A DNA stretch of 64,000 nt from Fragilariopsis cylindrus CCMP1102 (taxonomy: Eukaryota > Bacillariophyta > Bacillariophyceae > Bacillariales > Bacillariaceae): positions 1-64,000 of the forward strand of contig FMBT01000373.1 of assembly GCA_900095095.1 (NCBI GenBank), in the 5' to 3' direction. The stretch's first letter is position 1; each line of letters begins with the position of its first letter. The position numbers were made by a program, and so were the translations under genes. This document shows, piece by piece, positions 1 through 12,043 of the stretch. The notes below the pieces were generated by a model. That model saw only the letters and a list, made by a program, of their open reading frames with translations. It was not told the origin of the DNA and did not search any database.

Positions 1-1121
1 CCATAATCCTACGGCATTATAACGACAAAAGAATTTGAAGTTTGGGACTTGCGAACTTTTAGAATTCCCGTACTAATTTTAATGTCACGATCGCGAATCA
101 CAAAGGAATGGAATGTAGGACCATAACAATAGCGTATCACCTCCTATTGCCTTCCAGTGACTGATCCTAATAATTATCGACACAATTAGTTTCCTATTTC
201 ATCACAAAAAGAAAAGAAAGAAAAGAAAAATCATGAATGTACAACAACGAGCGCAACGAAGAAGATCTACGTATACATCATCGAGAGAAGGAAGTGATAA
301 TGAAGACAAGTTTATTGATGTATATACCATCTGTGCTAAAGGTACCAACAACAAAGAAATTATTTTTTGGAAGAAGAAAAAATGTTGAACATTGGGATAC
401 CTTCAAAAGAAAATATTCGTTTCGATCTACGAGTAAATTATCTATTATGGCAAAAGTTTTTCATGTAGGAGGCTGAATGAATCAAATCAGACTGTCTCGA
501 ATCCTCGTAGTATTCGTTCTAGTAAAAAAAAATGGGGAAAAGAAGAAAACGAAAGGAGTGACGTATATAAATTCGTGCATGTATGGGGTTCAGAAGAGTG
601 CATGTGCGGCTTTATAATAATATTTCTTAGAATTTAGAATGTATAAAATAGATGTATATTAACTTCCAATAGATCAATAAGTGCTCTTCTTTTAAGAGAC
701 TAGTCATAGTTGTTGCGTGAGATCAACTATTAAGTAGGCGGAATAGTAATTTTTAAGTTATTTAAGTATATGTCTATGGAGGAATATTGCATCATATCAT
801 ACTGCAACTTGTTCAATACAATTCAATAATGACTGTCTTTTTTATATATCTATATATGTGTGTATGTGTGTGTTAAACTTAATATGCGTTCGGGATGACG
901 ATGATGCATTAGATGGGGAGGGGGATGCACTCGATCACATGATATCAACACAACTTAAAAATGCGATCATGCGGAAGTTTATCGTATTCAATAACGAACG
1001 GCAGGGAATAATTCCGTTACGTAGAGACGGAAGATCGACGATGTTTCTTCTTCTTCTTCTTCTTCTTCTTCTTCTTCTTCTTCAACACAGGATTATGCAG
1101 ATAAACGCCTGGGATGGTTTT
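1..1121. other. Intergenic region with CTT microsatellite
   Basis: No supported gene is visible. The ORFs here are short and biased in composition. A (CTT)n run at about 1043-1082 creates an artificial poly-Leu frame. The rest is AT-rich, with short TA-rich tracts near 840-860. The right edge is probably the 3' flank of the minus-strand glycosyltransferase. Confidence 0.5.
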
Positions 1122-3016
1122 TCATATAAGTCGATCCGTTTCAGCGACATTGGGGAATATCATCGGAATATATCTCCTTGATATTGTACAATGTCCTTCA
1201 TATTGTCTAATCGTTGTTTCATCAGAAATTCCAGTGATATTCCCCTCCTTAGGATCATACAAGTGTATCGGGTACCTTTCTGACCATTCTCGTTCCAATG
1301 TCGTACGTACTTTGTGCCATTCTATCAAAAGTTTCGTGCAAAGCAGTCCAGGTTTGTTACACCATTCAGGTTTGCCACATACCGTCAAATGAGTGGTGTA
1401 AATCTCATCTAAGGACGTCTTTCGACAATCCTGACACGTATAGTCTGGTTCCAATGTCCTGCACATGTTGGTCCTATTTAATTTTTCCGAGTTATGATAG
1501 GGATCATCTACCATTGTATTATAATAACACCGATTAAGTTCGACAGATCGGTTGGGTTGTAAATGGCTATAATAATAAGAGGCAAGTCCTTGAATAGTGC
1601 CTGCCCCGTAGTAGCCACCGTAGTTTAGTTTCCCCCCCCAGCCTCTACCGATGCTATAGTTCCCTCCGGATAAAATAACACTAACGAATTTATCAAAATC
1701 TTCCTTACTGGGCTTCATTACAAGAAATCCTCCCTGTGTTCCTATTTGATGAGGCTGACGCCTTGGAGGATCTACCTGTTCGTGCAGGATTTTAAACAGA
1801 ATACTGTTGAGGGAAAAAATAATACCACAGGACGATCAAGTGCTCAACATTTATGGATAAACGGATGCAGCATGGAACGGAAAAATACTAAATATGTTTG
1901 TTTCTGCTGCCAAAAAAACGTACCATGTTATAATCACGTGTAAATACAAAATCAACCAACCCATTTCGACCTTCCTCTTCTTTCCACATTGAATGATGTT
2001 TAAATTTAATTCGATTATATAATGGATCCGTCATGATATCAAAGACGTCATCCATCGGTTTAAGAACCAAAGTATCTAAATCAAGATGTACGACAACAGG
2101 ATAATCAAGTAGTAGATAGGAATACAACTTAAGATATTCCTTTTCCCCCCAAAAGATATACATCAAATCGTAGAAATATAATAGCAGCATGAATGAGATA
2201 AGATAAATAAATATTCAAGGAGATCAAAATTCAGAAAACCTGCCAACAAAACCCATACAACGAAGCACATATATAACAACAAAACACATATAAGAAAGAA
2301 TCTCAAATTCTATTCGCAACAATTTTTGTTCGGTCCTCTTCTCTTCTTTTTTTCCTTCTTCTTCTTTCGTTGATGCTCACCCTTTCTTGACAGCACCCAT
2401 TATTTTGCGCCGCGATCAGGTCCGGGTTCTGAATGTCGGTGATATTGAAGGGTGTCTCTTTGATATGAACGTGATATCCGAGTCGTTTCAACCAAGGTAC
2501 GACCTCCACGGCTTCTGGATGTACGAAGGCATGGATGTCATAATCGTATCGACTCGATGTATTCATCGCCAATTTGATCGATTGATGCAGTACAGCAGCC
2601 CGATCAAGGATCATGCCTTTTCTTGGTTCAGGATTTATCAAGCCCGCAAAGTTAGTGACGGTGATTGCGTACGCGACAGTCGTTTTAGTTTTAGTTGTGG
2701 TGTTGTTTACGGTGTAAACTTGTTGGTCGTTGTCATTATTATTGAATTTGATTGCTGATGTGCCGTTTACGTTGCCAATGATACCGACAGGAAGTAATGC
2801 GTTCCAATCCATGGAGGAATGTATCTTTGCCATCGTGATAGAAGCAGCAGAATTTTGGAAGAACACAAAATTCCTCACCAACATAACAATTCCAAGGACG
2901 AAGAACCCTAAATAGAAGTACCATCGTGAAGGCGGCGGCTGACGATTATTCGTGTGTTGAATGGTCGACTGATTCTTCTTCATCTTCTGCTTGGACCTAG
3001 GGGAGGAGTCTACCAT
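1122..3016 (-). CDS. Golgi-type GT8 (glycogenin-like) glycosyltransferase, three exons
   Basis: Likely a type II membrane glycosyltransferase of the secretory pathway that moves a sugar from a nucleotide-sugar donor. Exons on the minus strand are 3016-2381, 2139-1924 and 1754-1122. Introns start GTGAGC and GTACGT, end in AG, and both are phase 0. The start is the first in-frame ATG after an upstream stop. Next come a short basic tail and a membrane anchor (WYFYLGFFVLGIVMLV). The catalytic part shows YPVVVHLDLDTLVLKPMDD, which holds the DxD metal/nucleotide site, then GGKLNYGGYYGAGTIQGLA and ELNRCYYNTMVDDP, blocks familiar from microalgal GT8 proteins. The acceptor substrate cannot be told. 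No frame breaks were seen. Family call is good; exact function is unknown. Confidence 0.8.
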
Positions 3017-3526
3017 TGGTTCTAATACATTTGCTCTGGTTGTAGAAACATTTTGTTTGTCGTTGATGGTTGATGTATTTTGAGTTACTGTACGGTAGAC
3101 CGGCACTTTTAACCGCGACAAAATGAAGAAAAAAAGCGTCTGGTTCGCTTTTTGCTTCGGATGTGTGATGTTTTATGTGCTCATTTTTGGGGGGTACACT
3201 TTTATGCACGTTTGCGAATTTTATCTTTCACCCCCCTTTTTCGGCGAAACAATTAAACTTTTATGTTCGCTTCTTTTTTATGTTCGTGATTTGCACGCGT
3301 TTTGAGCATGGTAAAATGTTTTTTGATTACAACAATCATAATAGCTAGCCAGTCATCATCCTATCCCTTAGCAACGAAAAAATAGCAACTCCGTTACCGA
3401 CTACGATTTGTAACAATTCAGCATAATGGTGAGTCTCTTTTAGAAGTTCGAGTCGAGTCAATTAAGAATTGTCTCTTTCTTTCTTCCTACGCATAGTACT
3501 ATTTATGTCATGATGTCACTGATGTC

Positions 3527-4312
3527 ATGATGTCATCGTCGTCTCTCATCTCCTCTTCATCGTATCTACCCACGCATTATCAACATCAACATCCCCGTCA
3601 ACGCCAAAACCAAAACCAAAATGATAACAATGCAACTGCAACATCGATGACATCATCATCAACGGCAACAATATCAACGTTAAAGCTAACGTCAACGCCA
3701 ACGGAACAACAACAACAACAACAAATATTTAACAAGCCACCCTATTTTAAAAGTAGTTATTATACATTCTTAGTTGCAACATTCCTTGCCTATAGTATTG
3801 GTGTTGGATATTATGTCTCCACCCGACCACGTGGAAAATGGCGATCACCCTTTTCCTACCATCCATTTTTAATGACAGTGGGGATGATTGGGATGATGGG
3901 AATTGGTGCCATTACAAAAAAACTGGGTGGATATACCAATACAAAAATGCATGGGATGATTGCCTCAACTGGATACTTTGTAGCCTGTGGTGGATTGTAT
4001 GCCATTTATCAGAATAAAAATTTAATGGAACGGAATCATTTTACCTCCACACATGGAAAAATTGGTATCGTCGTGATGGTCTCATTCCTTGGTCCATTAC
4101 TGGCAGGTGGTGTGGTCTTACATCCTGATTTTGGTGTCGATAAAACAAATAAACTGATTCGTACAGTTCATAAACTGTTTTCCAGATTATTAATGTGTGT
4201 GGCATGGGGAAATTCAATCTATGGATTGTATGGGATTCGGTCGGAACATCCAATGGAGCTATTTATGTATGGTGTACCATTATTAATGTTAATGCCAATA
4301 ACGTTAATGTAA
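3527..4312 (+). CDS. Cytochrome b561-type transmembrane protein
   Basis: Intronless, 261 residues. The first 80 or so residues are Ser/Gln/Asn-rich. About five or six membrane segments follow. The b561 pattern of paired histidines is present: FSYHPFLMTVGMIG, KMHGMIAS, TSTHGKIGIV and RTVHKLFSR can supply the four axial ligands of two haems. The family carries electrons across membranes, usually from ascorbate to ferric iron or monodehydroascorbate. The compartment cannot be decided, because the low-complexity N-terminus is not a clear signal peptide. The start is the first of two adjacent ATGs. The gene ends about 400 bp from the convergent TMEM144-like gene. Confidence 0.75.
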   Translation: MMSSSSLISSSSYLPTHYQHQHPRQRQNQNQNDNNATATSMTSSSTATISTLKLTSTPTEQQQQQQIFNKPPYFKSSYYTFLVATFLAYSIGVGYYVSTRPRGKWRSPFSYHPFLMTVGMIGMMGIGAITKKLGGYTNTKMHGMIASTGYFVACGGLYAIYQNKNLMERNHFTSTHGKIGIVVMVSFLGPLLAGGVVLHPDFGVDKTNKLIRTVHKLFSRLLMCVAWGNSIYGLYGIRSEHPMELFMYGVPLLMLMPITLM

Positions 4313-4711
4313 AAGCATTTTGAAGAAGCACAAATAAAAGAGGAGAATGTACATATATATATAAATTGTATGGGCGAACAGCATAAACAAGTGGCATCAC
4401 GTCAAATAATAGTAATAGTAAATATAGCTACAAAAGATTATACTCGACAGGTACTTTACGTCTTCAAAATATTACTATACGGGAAACGTCTCTCATTAGT
4501 ATGCTCTGCACTACTTTTGTTTTGTTTTGGCCTGACACTTAAAAGCTAAGAATATTCTCGTAAAAGCATCACATGCTAGTGATAGCGTACGTATTCATTC
4601 TATTGAAGAAATTAGTTACGGCGATGAGGGATTTTTATACATAACAATTTGGTTTTTACACATTATATTATTATATTTGAATTTATATGTGTATGCTATG
4701 TTTATGATATA

Positions 4712-6283
4712 TCATGGTTCATGATGTTCATAACTTAGTAATAGTATACCAAGTACAGTTACTGAGGCTGATAAATACCATTTAAATATTGCATTAGAAC
4801 CTTCAATTTCATTAAAATAAAATATTCCCCATAGGCCACTAATTAACATACTTGCTTGCGTTGAGGAATATCCAACACCTTCCCCTAAAAATTCGACACT
4901 TAATATCGAACAAAAATTACCAATACTCCACAGTAATCCACATGTCATACCATATGGCCACATTTGTTTGAAATGAAAGGATGGTAATGCCTTATATGCT
5001 TCACCGAAACAATAATTGTTTGTTTTGAATATAACTATATATATGTATCGTATTGTCCAAAGACCAATTGTCACAATAGTTGCACCGATAGCAAAACTTG
5101 TTAAGAATGGTAATCCTTTATCAATATTTGGTGCAAATTCCATTGGTACCATCATTGATCCACCCCATAATCCTGTAATAAAAAGTGCTGCTAAAATTCC
5201 TAATGTACGTTCTTGTATTCTTATATATCCTCTACAAAGTGTAACAACAGCAACTGGTGATGATGGTATCGGGGAAGAAGAAGATGATACGCCTACTACT
5301 TCTGCTGCGTTATCATTATCGTTACTACTATCATCACCATCGAAACTTCCATCGAAACTTCCATCTACTACTATTGCCAGATTCTCATTATCATTATTCT
5401 CAAATATTTCAGCAGGAATTATTTCGCCGTCGCCACCGTCGTTTGTTGTTGAATTATTATTTTCTTCTATTTCATTATTATTCCTATTATCGTCATCGTT
5501 GACGACATCGTTGCTGTTGCTGTTGTTGTTGTTGTTGTTGTTGCTGTTAATCACATTATTGAATTCAACATAATTCCGACCGAATGAATCATCTTCGTCA
5601 TCAGGTGGTAAAAAATCATCATCGTCTGGTCGGATCGGTTGATAATAATCACCACCACCACCACCACCACCACCGTCCTCTGCTGTACTCGATGCATGAT
5701 GATGATGATGTGCAACAGTCGGACTTGAATAGTACGCCATACCACCTAATCCACATAACATACACGCAACAGCAGAACATGCTTGTACTCTACTATGTAC
5801 ATGTTCATCAAAGAAGAATATACCCCATGAAAAACTAACTAAAACAATAAATGAGGACCCAACACCAATCCCTATAGCTAATCCAGCAGTTTTTATTGCA
5901 TATATTGTTGCAACACCACCTGGTACCCAAAATAAACCACTCACAAGTCCCATTGGTGTGAATGTAATTTCTTCACCACGTATCCATAAAAATAACCATG
6001 ATGTTATAAAACACATACCTGTCTTATAGGATTGCATAACAAGTGGATCAATATCTAATGATATTGCGACTTTTGATTTTACTGGTACACCGAATGAACC
6101 AAATGCTAACATCCCACCTATTGCCCATAACCAACCACACATTTCACAGTTAGCAGAATTAGATGATCCACCACTACCACCACCACCACTCATACTGTCG
6201 TCGTTCATACCGGTACTGTCATCGCTGTCTATTCCTGTACCGTTGCCGTTACCGTTGAATAAAAAGGCGAATGGCGTTGACAT
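4712..6283 (-). CDS. TMEM144-like / drug-metabolite-superfamily multi-pass transporter
   Basis: Single exon, 523 residues, roughly ten hydrophobic segments in two halves. The first half has AFGSFGVPVKSKVAIS, SGLFWVPGGVATIYAIK and GVGSSFIVLVSFSWGI. The second half repeats the plan, with LFITGLWGGSMMVPMEFAP and a terminal GLWGIFYFNEIEG. This suits the TMEM144 / glucose-ribose porter branch of the DMT superfamily, whose substrates are probably sugars or sugar derivatives. The halves are split by about 140 residues of His, Gly, Asp and Asn runs encoded by simple repeats (5250-5720), likely a disordered loop. The N-terminus is Gly/Asp/Ser-rich. Family assignment is by pattern only. Confidence 0.65.
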   Translation of the reverse strand: MSTPFAFLFNGNGNGTGIDSDDSTGMNDDSMSGGGGSGGSSNSANCEMCGWLWAIGGMLAFGSFGVPVKSKVAISLDIDPLVMQSYKTGMCFITSWLFLWIRGEEITFTPMGLVSGLFWVPGGVATIYAIKTAGLAIGIGVGSSFIVLVSFSWGIFFFDEHVHSRVQACSAVACMLCGLGGMAYYSSPTVAHHHHHASSTAEDGGGGGGGGDYYQPIRPDDDDFLPPDDEDDSFGRNYVEFNNVINSNNNNNNNSNSNDVVNDDDNRNNNEIEENNNSTTNDGGDGEIIPAEIFENNDNENLAIVVDGSFDGSFDGDDSSNDNDNAAEVVGVSSSSSPIPSSPVAVVTLCRGYIRIQERTLGILAALFITGLWGGSMMVPMEFAPNIDKGLPFLTSFAIGATIVTIGLWTIRYIYIVIFKTNNYCFGEAYKALPSFHFKQMWPYGMTCGLLWSIGNFCSILSVEFLGEGVGYSSTQASMLISGLWGIFYFNEIEGSNAIFKWYLSASVTVLGILLLSYEHHEP

Positions 6284-6595
6284 GACTTATGGAAAATTTT
6301 ATGGCAGCACTTTAAGATGACTCGTCTTTGTTTGCATTCTTTGTTTGTTTGTCTGTACTTGTTTGTTACTTAAACAAATAAAAAGAGAGATTTTATGGCA
6401 CTTCACAATTACCACTTGTCTTTGTTTGCATTCGCTCTTTGTTTGTTTGTGCTTTAAATCGGTCTTCACGCTGAATTTTTTTACATGAGTGATGTGAATT
6501 CCGCTTCGGAATTTCGACGTCATATTTGTTGAGTGAAAACACTCAATACGCTATCCGGGATTCAATTTAGTTTTGTCAAGATTCATTCATTTTTT

Positions 6596-6722
6596 AGATG
6601 CATGCTGGTCAAATGGAAATAATTGATAATGCTCGTCATCTACTATTCCAAGATGAACCATAAATTACAAAGGACGCAATTGAAAGAGTTATAGATTGGA
6701 TCTTGGCAAGGACAACGTAAAG
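6596..6722 (+). pseudogene. Relic of an alpha/beta-hydrolase C-terminal exon
   Basis: After a splice-acceptor-like tract (ttttttag), a frame beginning ATGCATGCTGG reads MEIIDNARHLLFQDEP, one stop, then ITKDAIERVIDWILART. This resembles the end of monoacylglycerol-lipase-type hydrolases, where the catalytic His lies in a G-x-R-H-x-L-x-x-E-P stretch followed by an amphipathic helix (compare EEVLEDILSWI). No other part of such a gene was found within about 1 kb upstream, so this is probably a stranded fragment. The similarity is short. Confidence 0.35.
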
Positions 6723-8285
6723 TATAGGAGTGTGTCAAGTCAAGGCAAGTCAAATTAAACTATTACTACTGTAGTAGAAATCAAATTATGATCGACATCG
6801 CCAATAAATAATGGTTTTCAGCAAGCTTAGCTAAATAGCTACTACTGTGTAACAATACTACATTCTTTATATAATTTTTTTTAACAATCTACTAGTATCT
6901 ATTCCAAAGAGGTTCCTTCGCAAAGCATTACCAAAAAACTCCGTTCCTGCATAGACAGCCCTCAGAAACATATATAGTATATACGACGATTCTTGGATAC
7001 TGCGAATCAATGAATCGTAAAACGAGGAAATCGATTTCAGATAGAATTATCATTTTTAGATAATTCATGAGATGATTTCATTTATCTAACATTTAACTGA
7101 CTTAAAAATCATCATGATATGATTGAGAAATTAATTGCATAGCTGTGTCGCCAAAACGAAATATTCTCCACGAGGGTCAAGTTCATCTTCTTCAAGCAAT
7201 TCTTCAATCTCCTCCTTCAAACTTTTGATTTCTTTTTCCATCTTTGGGATTTGAATTTTCAAAAATGTCTTCTTGCATCATCACTTCATTCATCTTTTTC
7301 TTTGCTTCCCTATGTTCCTTTATAAGACTTATCATTTATCCATTTATTTATTACATCAACCGCAAAAATCAAAACCGAATAAAAGAATAGTAAAAAGTGT
7401 CAGTCAGTCAGTCAGTCAGTGTAGAAGTTCTTTTTTTTAGTAGAGTCGATGTCATGCATCATCAAATTTTTAATTCACAAAACGATTTAAGTCTATTTAC
7501 AGTACATGTACCCGATCTATAATATATACGGTTGTTCTTACCGATCGAGTGTCTTGGTCTTGACCATTAATGAGCGTTCTAAGCCCACGAAGCCTGCTTC
7601 TGTATGATCCATATTGAGTTGTGTTGTTGTTGTTGCTTCTTCTTTTTGTTTCAAGTAGTTAGTTAGTATTAAAAAATTATTTGTCAAGAGTTTGTATCAT
7701 CAGTTTATCGATCGTGGCTGTCGTCAAAAGTGGAACACAGTATGTATAGTATGGCGAGCGTTGAGTGAAAGAAAATGCAAGCAACAATGGAGCCCCAATG
7801 GAACACAAACGCGATATCTTTTCAAAGTGGTGTCACAAGATCAATTTAACTATGCCTATAACAGTCATTAGTCGACTAGTTTGACCCAAATCATATACAT
7901 ACATGTTGTTTCAGTGTCGGTACTGGTTAAAGGTGATAGACACATGGATTGAAACCAGTTAAAAAGTAGTTTTGGGCGGGATTAAAATCTGTGAGCGGAA
8001 GTACTGCCTGTAGTAAAGTACAGCAGATGTGTCTGACTCAAAAACGAATGATGCATCTGTTCGACTGGTTACAGAACAATCTTCAACAATTGGAAAGGAA
8101 GAATTACGCGCAAGGCCAACCTTGACGGTGTGATCGCCAACCGTTCATTAACATTTTCCACCCGTTTGTAGTTTTATTTTCGTGTGACAAAGCGCCGGTT
8201 TTTACGGAAGTTGCACATTATTCTTCATTTTACATTACACACATACATAACACAACAAAGTAATTAAACCAACAAGACATTCAAA
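6723..8285. other. Intergenic region with a coiled-coil-like coding trace
   Basis: No complete gene is visible. A (GTCA)n tetranucleotide repeat lies at about 7403-7422. On the minus strand at about 7335-7136, two frames of the same strand read MISLIKEHREAKKKMNEVM and then MEKEIKSLKEEIEELLEED, followed by LDPRGEYFVLATQL and a stop. This is charged, coiled-coil-like sequence split by one frame change, so it may be a small gene, a relic or chance. The 300 bp before 8286 probably hold the cytochrome c promoter and leader. Confidence 0.35.
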
Positions 8286-8980
8286 ATGGCAAAGAAAAGC
8301 AAGGGACCAAACGAAAAGAAGGGAGCCAAGATCTTCAAAACGAAGTGCTCTCAATGTCATACTGTTGAAGAAGGTGGACCACACAAGCAGGGACCTAATC
8401 TGTACGGATTCTACGGAAATCAATCTGGTAAACAAGAAAGTTTCTCATATTCTTCTGCAAATAAAAAATCTGGTGTTATCTGGGAGGAAGATACATTATT
8501 TGAATACCTTGAAAATCCTAAAAAATACATGAAGGTGAGCGCTTTATTATTCCGTCTTGACCTTTCGTTCCAAAGTTTTACTTTAAATCATCCGATGATG
8601 ACGAATTTGATTTAAAAAAAAAAAATCATTTTCTACTCAAATTATTTAGCACGAATAGTGTAAATAATTTAAATGACCACCAAATCAATACATTTATTTG
8701 TGTAGTACATACCAGTCATGATACATGTCTATTCGTTATTTATACTGGAAACTTTTCCTTTGTCAAATGTTGGCATGAAAAGATTTTATGAAATAAATAA
8801 TTACGAGAATTTATTCTCACCGTCGTTTTCTTCTTCTTCTTATATCATCACACTACTTTGCAATTATATTTATAAATTAATTTAAAACAGGGAACTAAAA
8901 TGGTGTTTGCCGGACTAAAGAAGCCACAGGACCGTAAGGATCTTATTGCATACCTCAAGACAAGTTGTACCGGCGCTTAA
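8286..8980 (+). CDS. Mitochondrial cytochrome c, two exons
   Basis: Soluble electron carrier of the mitochondrial intermembrane space, between complex III and cytochrome c oxidase. Exons are 8286-8534 and 8891-8980, joined across a 356-bp intron (GTGAGC...ACAG, phase 0), giving 112 residues. The haem-attachment site is CSQCH, preceded by GAKIFKTK. The distal methionine ligand lies in [11 protein letters not shown] at the start of exon 2. NPKKYMKGTKM corresponds to the usual NPKKYIPGTKM, so the common Ile-Pro is Met-Lys here. Length and motif order are those of the family. The ATG lies in the context caaaATGgca. Confidence 0.95.
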
Positions 8981-9268
8981 GAAATATGAAAAGAACAGAA
9001 CTGACTATTATGTCGATCGGCTGTAATTATGCTTGAGGAGAAAATCATCTCGTGATGAAGATTATTTCAATTTTAATATTGTAGAGTAAACAAAATAAAT
9101 ATTGCGATTAAATAGAACGGGTATAAATATTATTACAGTTTTTCTCACTCCCCAAGACTGCATTAAAAGAATACATAAGAAGATGGTATTAATAGTAGAG
9201 ATACATTGTGTTGAATGATAGAGTGTATATAGTAGTACAGTATGCGCGCATGTTTTTAATGTACTAAG

Positions 9269-11609
9269 CTATCGAATGGCTACCATCCGACCGCTAGAGT
9301 TACCTCCCACCATGATTAGTTTATCTGTTGAAGAGTTGAAAGCATGTACGGCTAAAAACGGATCCCAATGATTCTCCCATTACTTTTCGTAGTAGTCGAC
9401 CTTGAGAATCAAAAACTTCCATACAACGAGGTCTATTCATGCTACCAGAACAAAAGATATCCATTGTTGGATGCCAAGTAGCTTGAAAGGTTGTCAACCA
9501 ACGTCCTGAGAGCAAAATTAAATTGGAAGATAGTAGATTATATGACAATTGCATCGACGACGACGACGGGACCAATGTAAATAGGAAAAGGGTAAGGAGT
9601 GAGGTGTGAGATTTCAAAATTGTAGAGATAATGAAACGAGTCGTTTTCCGTTTCTATAAGGAAAATAGATGGAATGTTATCTATATTCGATCCATTTTTA
9701 CTCACCGGTTTGGTTGTTGTGGCGAATACTATGAGTCGGTCTGATTGTTCCACCACCGGTATGAAGGTGCGCGTCCTCAGTCAAATCGAAACGATCAGCA
9801 TAAGATGTAGTTAGTAAGCTCTTTCCGCTTGGAGAAAAGAAGGAACTGTTTACGGATCGACCAGGATTTGTGTGCATAAAGGTTTCGGAGATTTGGACGA
9901 TGATACACCCTGCGAATCACGAAACTTTCGCATGTCAAACAAACGCACTGATCCATCATTGCCAGACGTAGCAAGAGTTGTACCATTCGGATGAAGGCTG
10001 GAATTTTTATTCGACAAAATAGAAAAAAATGAGTAAATTAGTCGCCAAATGAAACAGAACAACAAACTTGAAACCGAAAAATGGAACTTCTTTCTCTCCT
10101 TATCCTTACAAACAAAACTTTATAAAAACATATACGTACCTGACCGTATTAAGTTTTTTTCGCTGACCGATTCATGGAATGTGATTTTTTGTTTTTCAGA
10201 GACCCTCAAATCTACATGGAATACATTCCCAACTGAAGTCGATACAAAAAGACATGGATTTGATGCACCCTTGTAACGATGATCTACCGTAACATTCTGC
10301 GTCCAGTATCTATATCCAAGATCAAGACCGTATCCTAAGTCTTCTAAATATGTTGTATCCGAATCGTCATAGGTTGCAAATATCTCCTCAAATATGCCAG
10401 TTTCTACATCCAATCTACGGACACTTCCATCATAAGATGCTGTGACCATATTTTCGTTGTTTAACCACTCAAGACAACAAATAGGACGGCTATGGACGCG
10501 AAACAGAGAGACTCCATTACTATTTTTGACGCTGATGTCGTTGTTGTTACTCTCAGACGATGATGTACCGCCGTCTACATCCCATAAACCTACATAACCT
10601 TTTTTATCCCCAGCACAACAGATCAATTTAGATTCGCTTGGATGGCAAGCAACACTAAATATAAGATCTGGAGTTACCTTTGCTACCCATTCTTCCTTAT
10701 CGATAGAAAGATTATCAACCATGTCTGTAATTTGATCATCATCCCATGATGATGTGTCCTTGGTGGTCGCTACCATGACGGAGGTTGGGCTCCTTGTTCT
10801 CGTGCTATTATTATTTTTCTTCGTCATCTTGTACTCTGAGTTTTCAATCGTCGATTCTTTTTCTTCAACGAGTGTCAACTCCTTGAAAAGATTTTGTGCA
10901 TTAATTCTGATTCGTCATGTATCCATTTTGGATCGTTCATCTCAATCGCATCCTTTATATTCAAATTTGAGCCATCGTTAACACGATCGTTGAAGAATGC
11001 CTTCTGTTGATCCGTATCGTTGTTGTTATTGTTATTGTCCTTATCGTCTTCTCCACCCCCACCATTTTGAGTAACGACGAAAGAGGTGTTATCTTTATTC
11101 CAATTATTTACATTTAAATCCAAGGCCACGAGTTTTGTTTTATCACCAGAAATACGACTCGATATACGGCTTCGAACGGGTGGTGCTTTCTTGGCAGAAC
11201 TTTTTTTCTGGTTACTCTTCAGTCCACGTTGTGAGAGCATAGTTGATCCGTCCGTTACCTTGAAACGTTTATTGGGTGTTGATGAAGACGGTCCAAATCC
11301 TAACCCCATAAGAACTTTTTCATTCCTCTTTCGCTTAGCGTCAACAAAGTCTTGATAACTATTGAAATCGACACCGGTCCAAATATAGACGCGCTGAGTT
11401 TTTTCTTCGTCGTCGTCGTCTTCAGAATCTTCTTCATCTTTTACTCGCGTGAATTCTTTACTGTCTTTGTAATATTTGGTGGGGACCACTTTGCTGTCAT
11501 CTTCAACCTTCATTTTTCCCGCACTTGACCTAGTGGACCTACGAGGAGTAGTCGCTCCCGTAGTATCCGCTTCATGTTCCTGCGTTTTTTGTCGTCTTGT
11601 TCTCGGCAT
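9269..11609 (-). CDS. WDR76: WDR76/CMR1-type WD40 protein, frame interrupted
   Basis: Nuclear WD40 protein of the WDR76/CMR1 family, linked in other eukaryotes to DNA damage response and chromatin. The acidic/basic N-terminus (11609 to about 10885) has RSRISSRIS, like the family's RxSxR box. Beta-propeller blades follow: FSVACHPSESKLICCAGDKK, CCLEWLNNENMVTASYDGS, HPNGTTLATSGNDGSVRLFD, SVNSSFFSPSGKSLLTT and a final VGGNSSGRMVAIR. Likely splice sites are 10145/9997 (donor GTCAGG, or GTACGT five bases on) and 9706/9505. Frames change near 10886-10889 (one T short in a run), near 9886-9890 and near 9376-9385. All blades are present in order, so this is probably one intact gene with sequence errors, but a decayed copy is possible. 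It starts divergently from the gene at 12044. Confidence 0.75.
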
Positions 11610-12043
11610 CGTTAAAGAAGGTTTGTTGTTAAGAATATTATTCGTATAGTACGCAGCAATATTGAAATAAGAAATGAACTTTTTGCTGATTTACTATGAC
11701 TGGAAGTAAGCACAATGCATTTCTGTCTTCTCTGTTCTCGTCGTTCAGTATTGGTATGATACAATAGATCTTCAAAAACACAATAACTGAATCATTTCTT
11801 ATCAATGATGATGAATCATCAAATCATCATCACAATAAGTTTTCGGAGAAAATCACAAAAATGACGCGGAATTTTTTTTCCACGCCAATTCTCAAATTCT
11901 CAAATCACGAACGGATCGTGATTGGATATTTTATTTTTCACTGCTCACAAAGCAGGAGTTGTCAAGAAGATACGTTAGCATTAAAATAAGCAGTTGACAA
12001 TATGCGATATGAATGATATGAAGAAACCAAAGTAAAAACGACG

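Noticed and set aside
858-1181. ORF with a long Leu run
   Set aside because: Produced by the (CTT)n microsatellite; no conserved sequence around it.
5016-5573. Plus-strand ORF opposite the TMEM144-like gene
   Set aside because: Shadow of repeat-rich coding sequence on the other strand; its Ser/Leu runs mirror the Asn/Asp codons.
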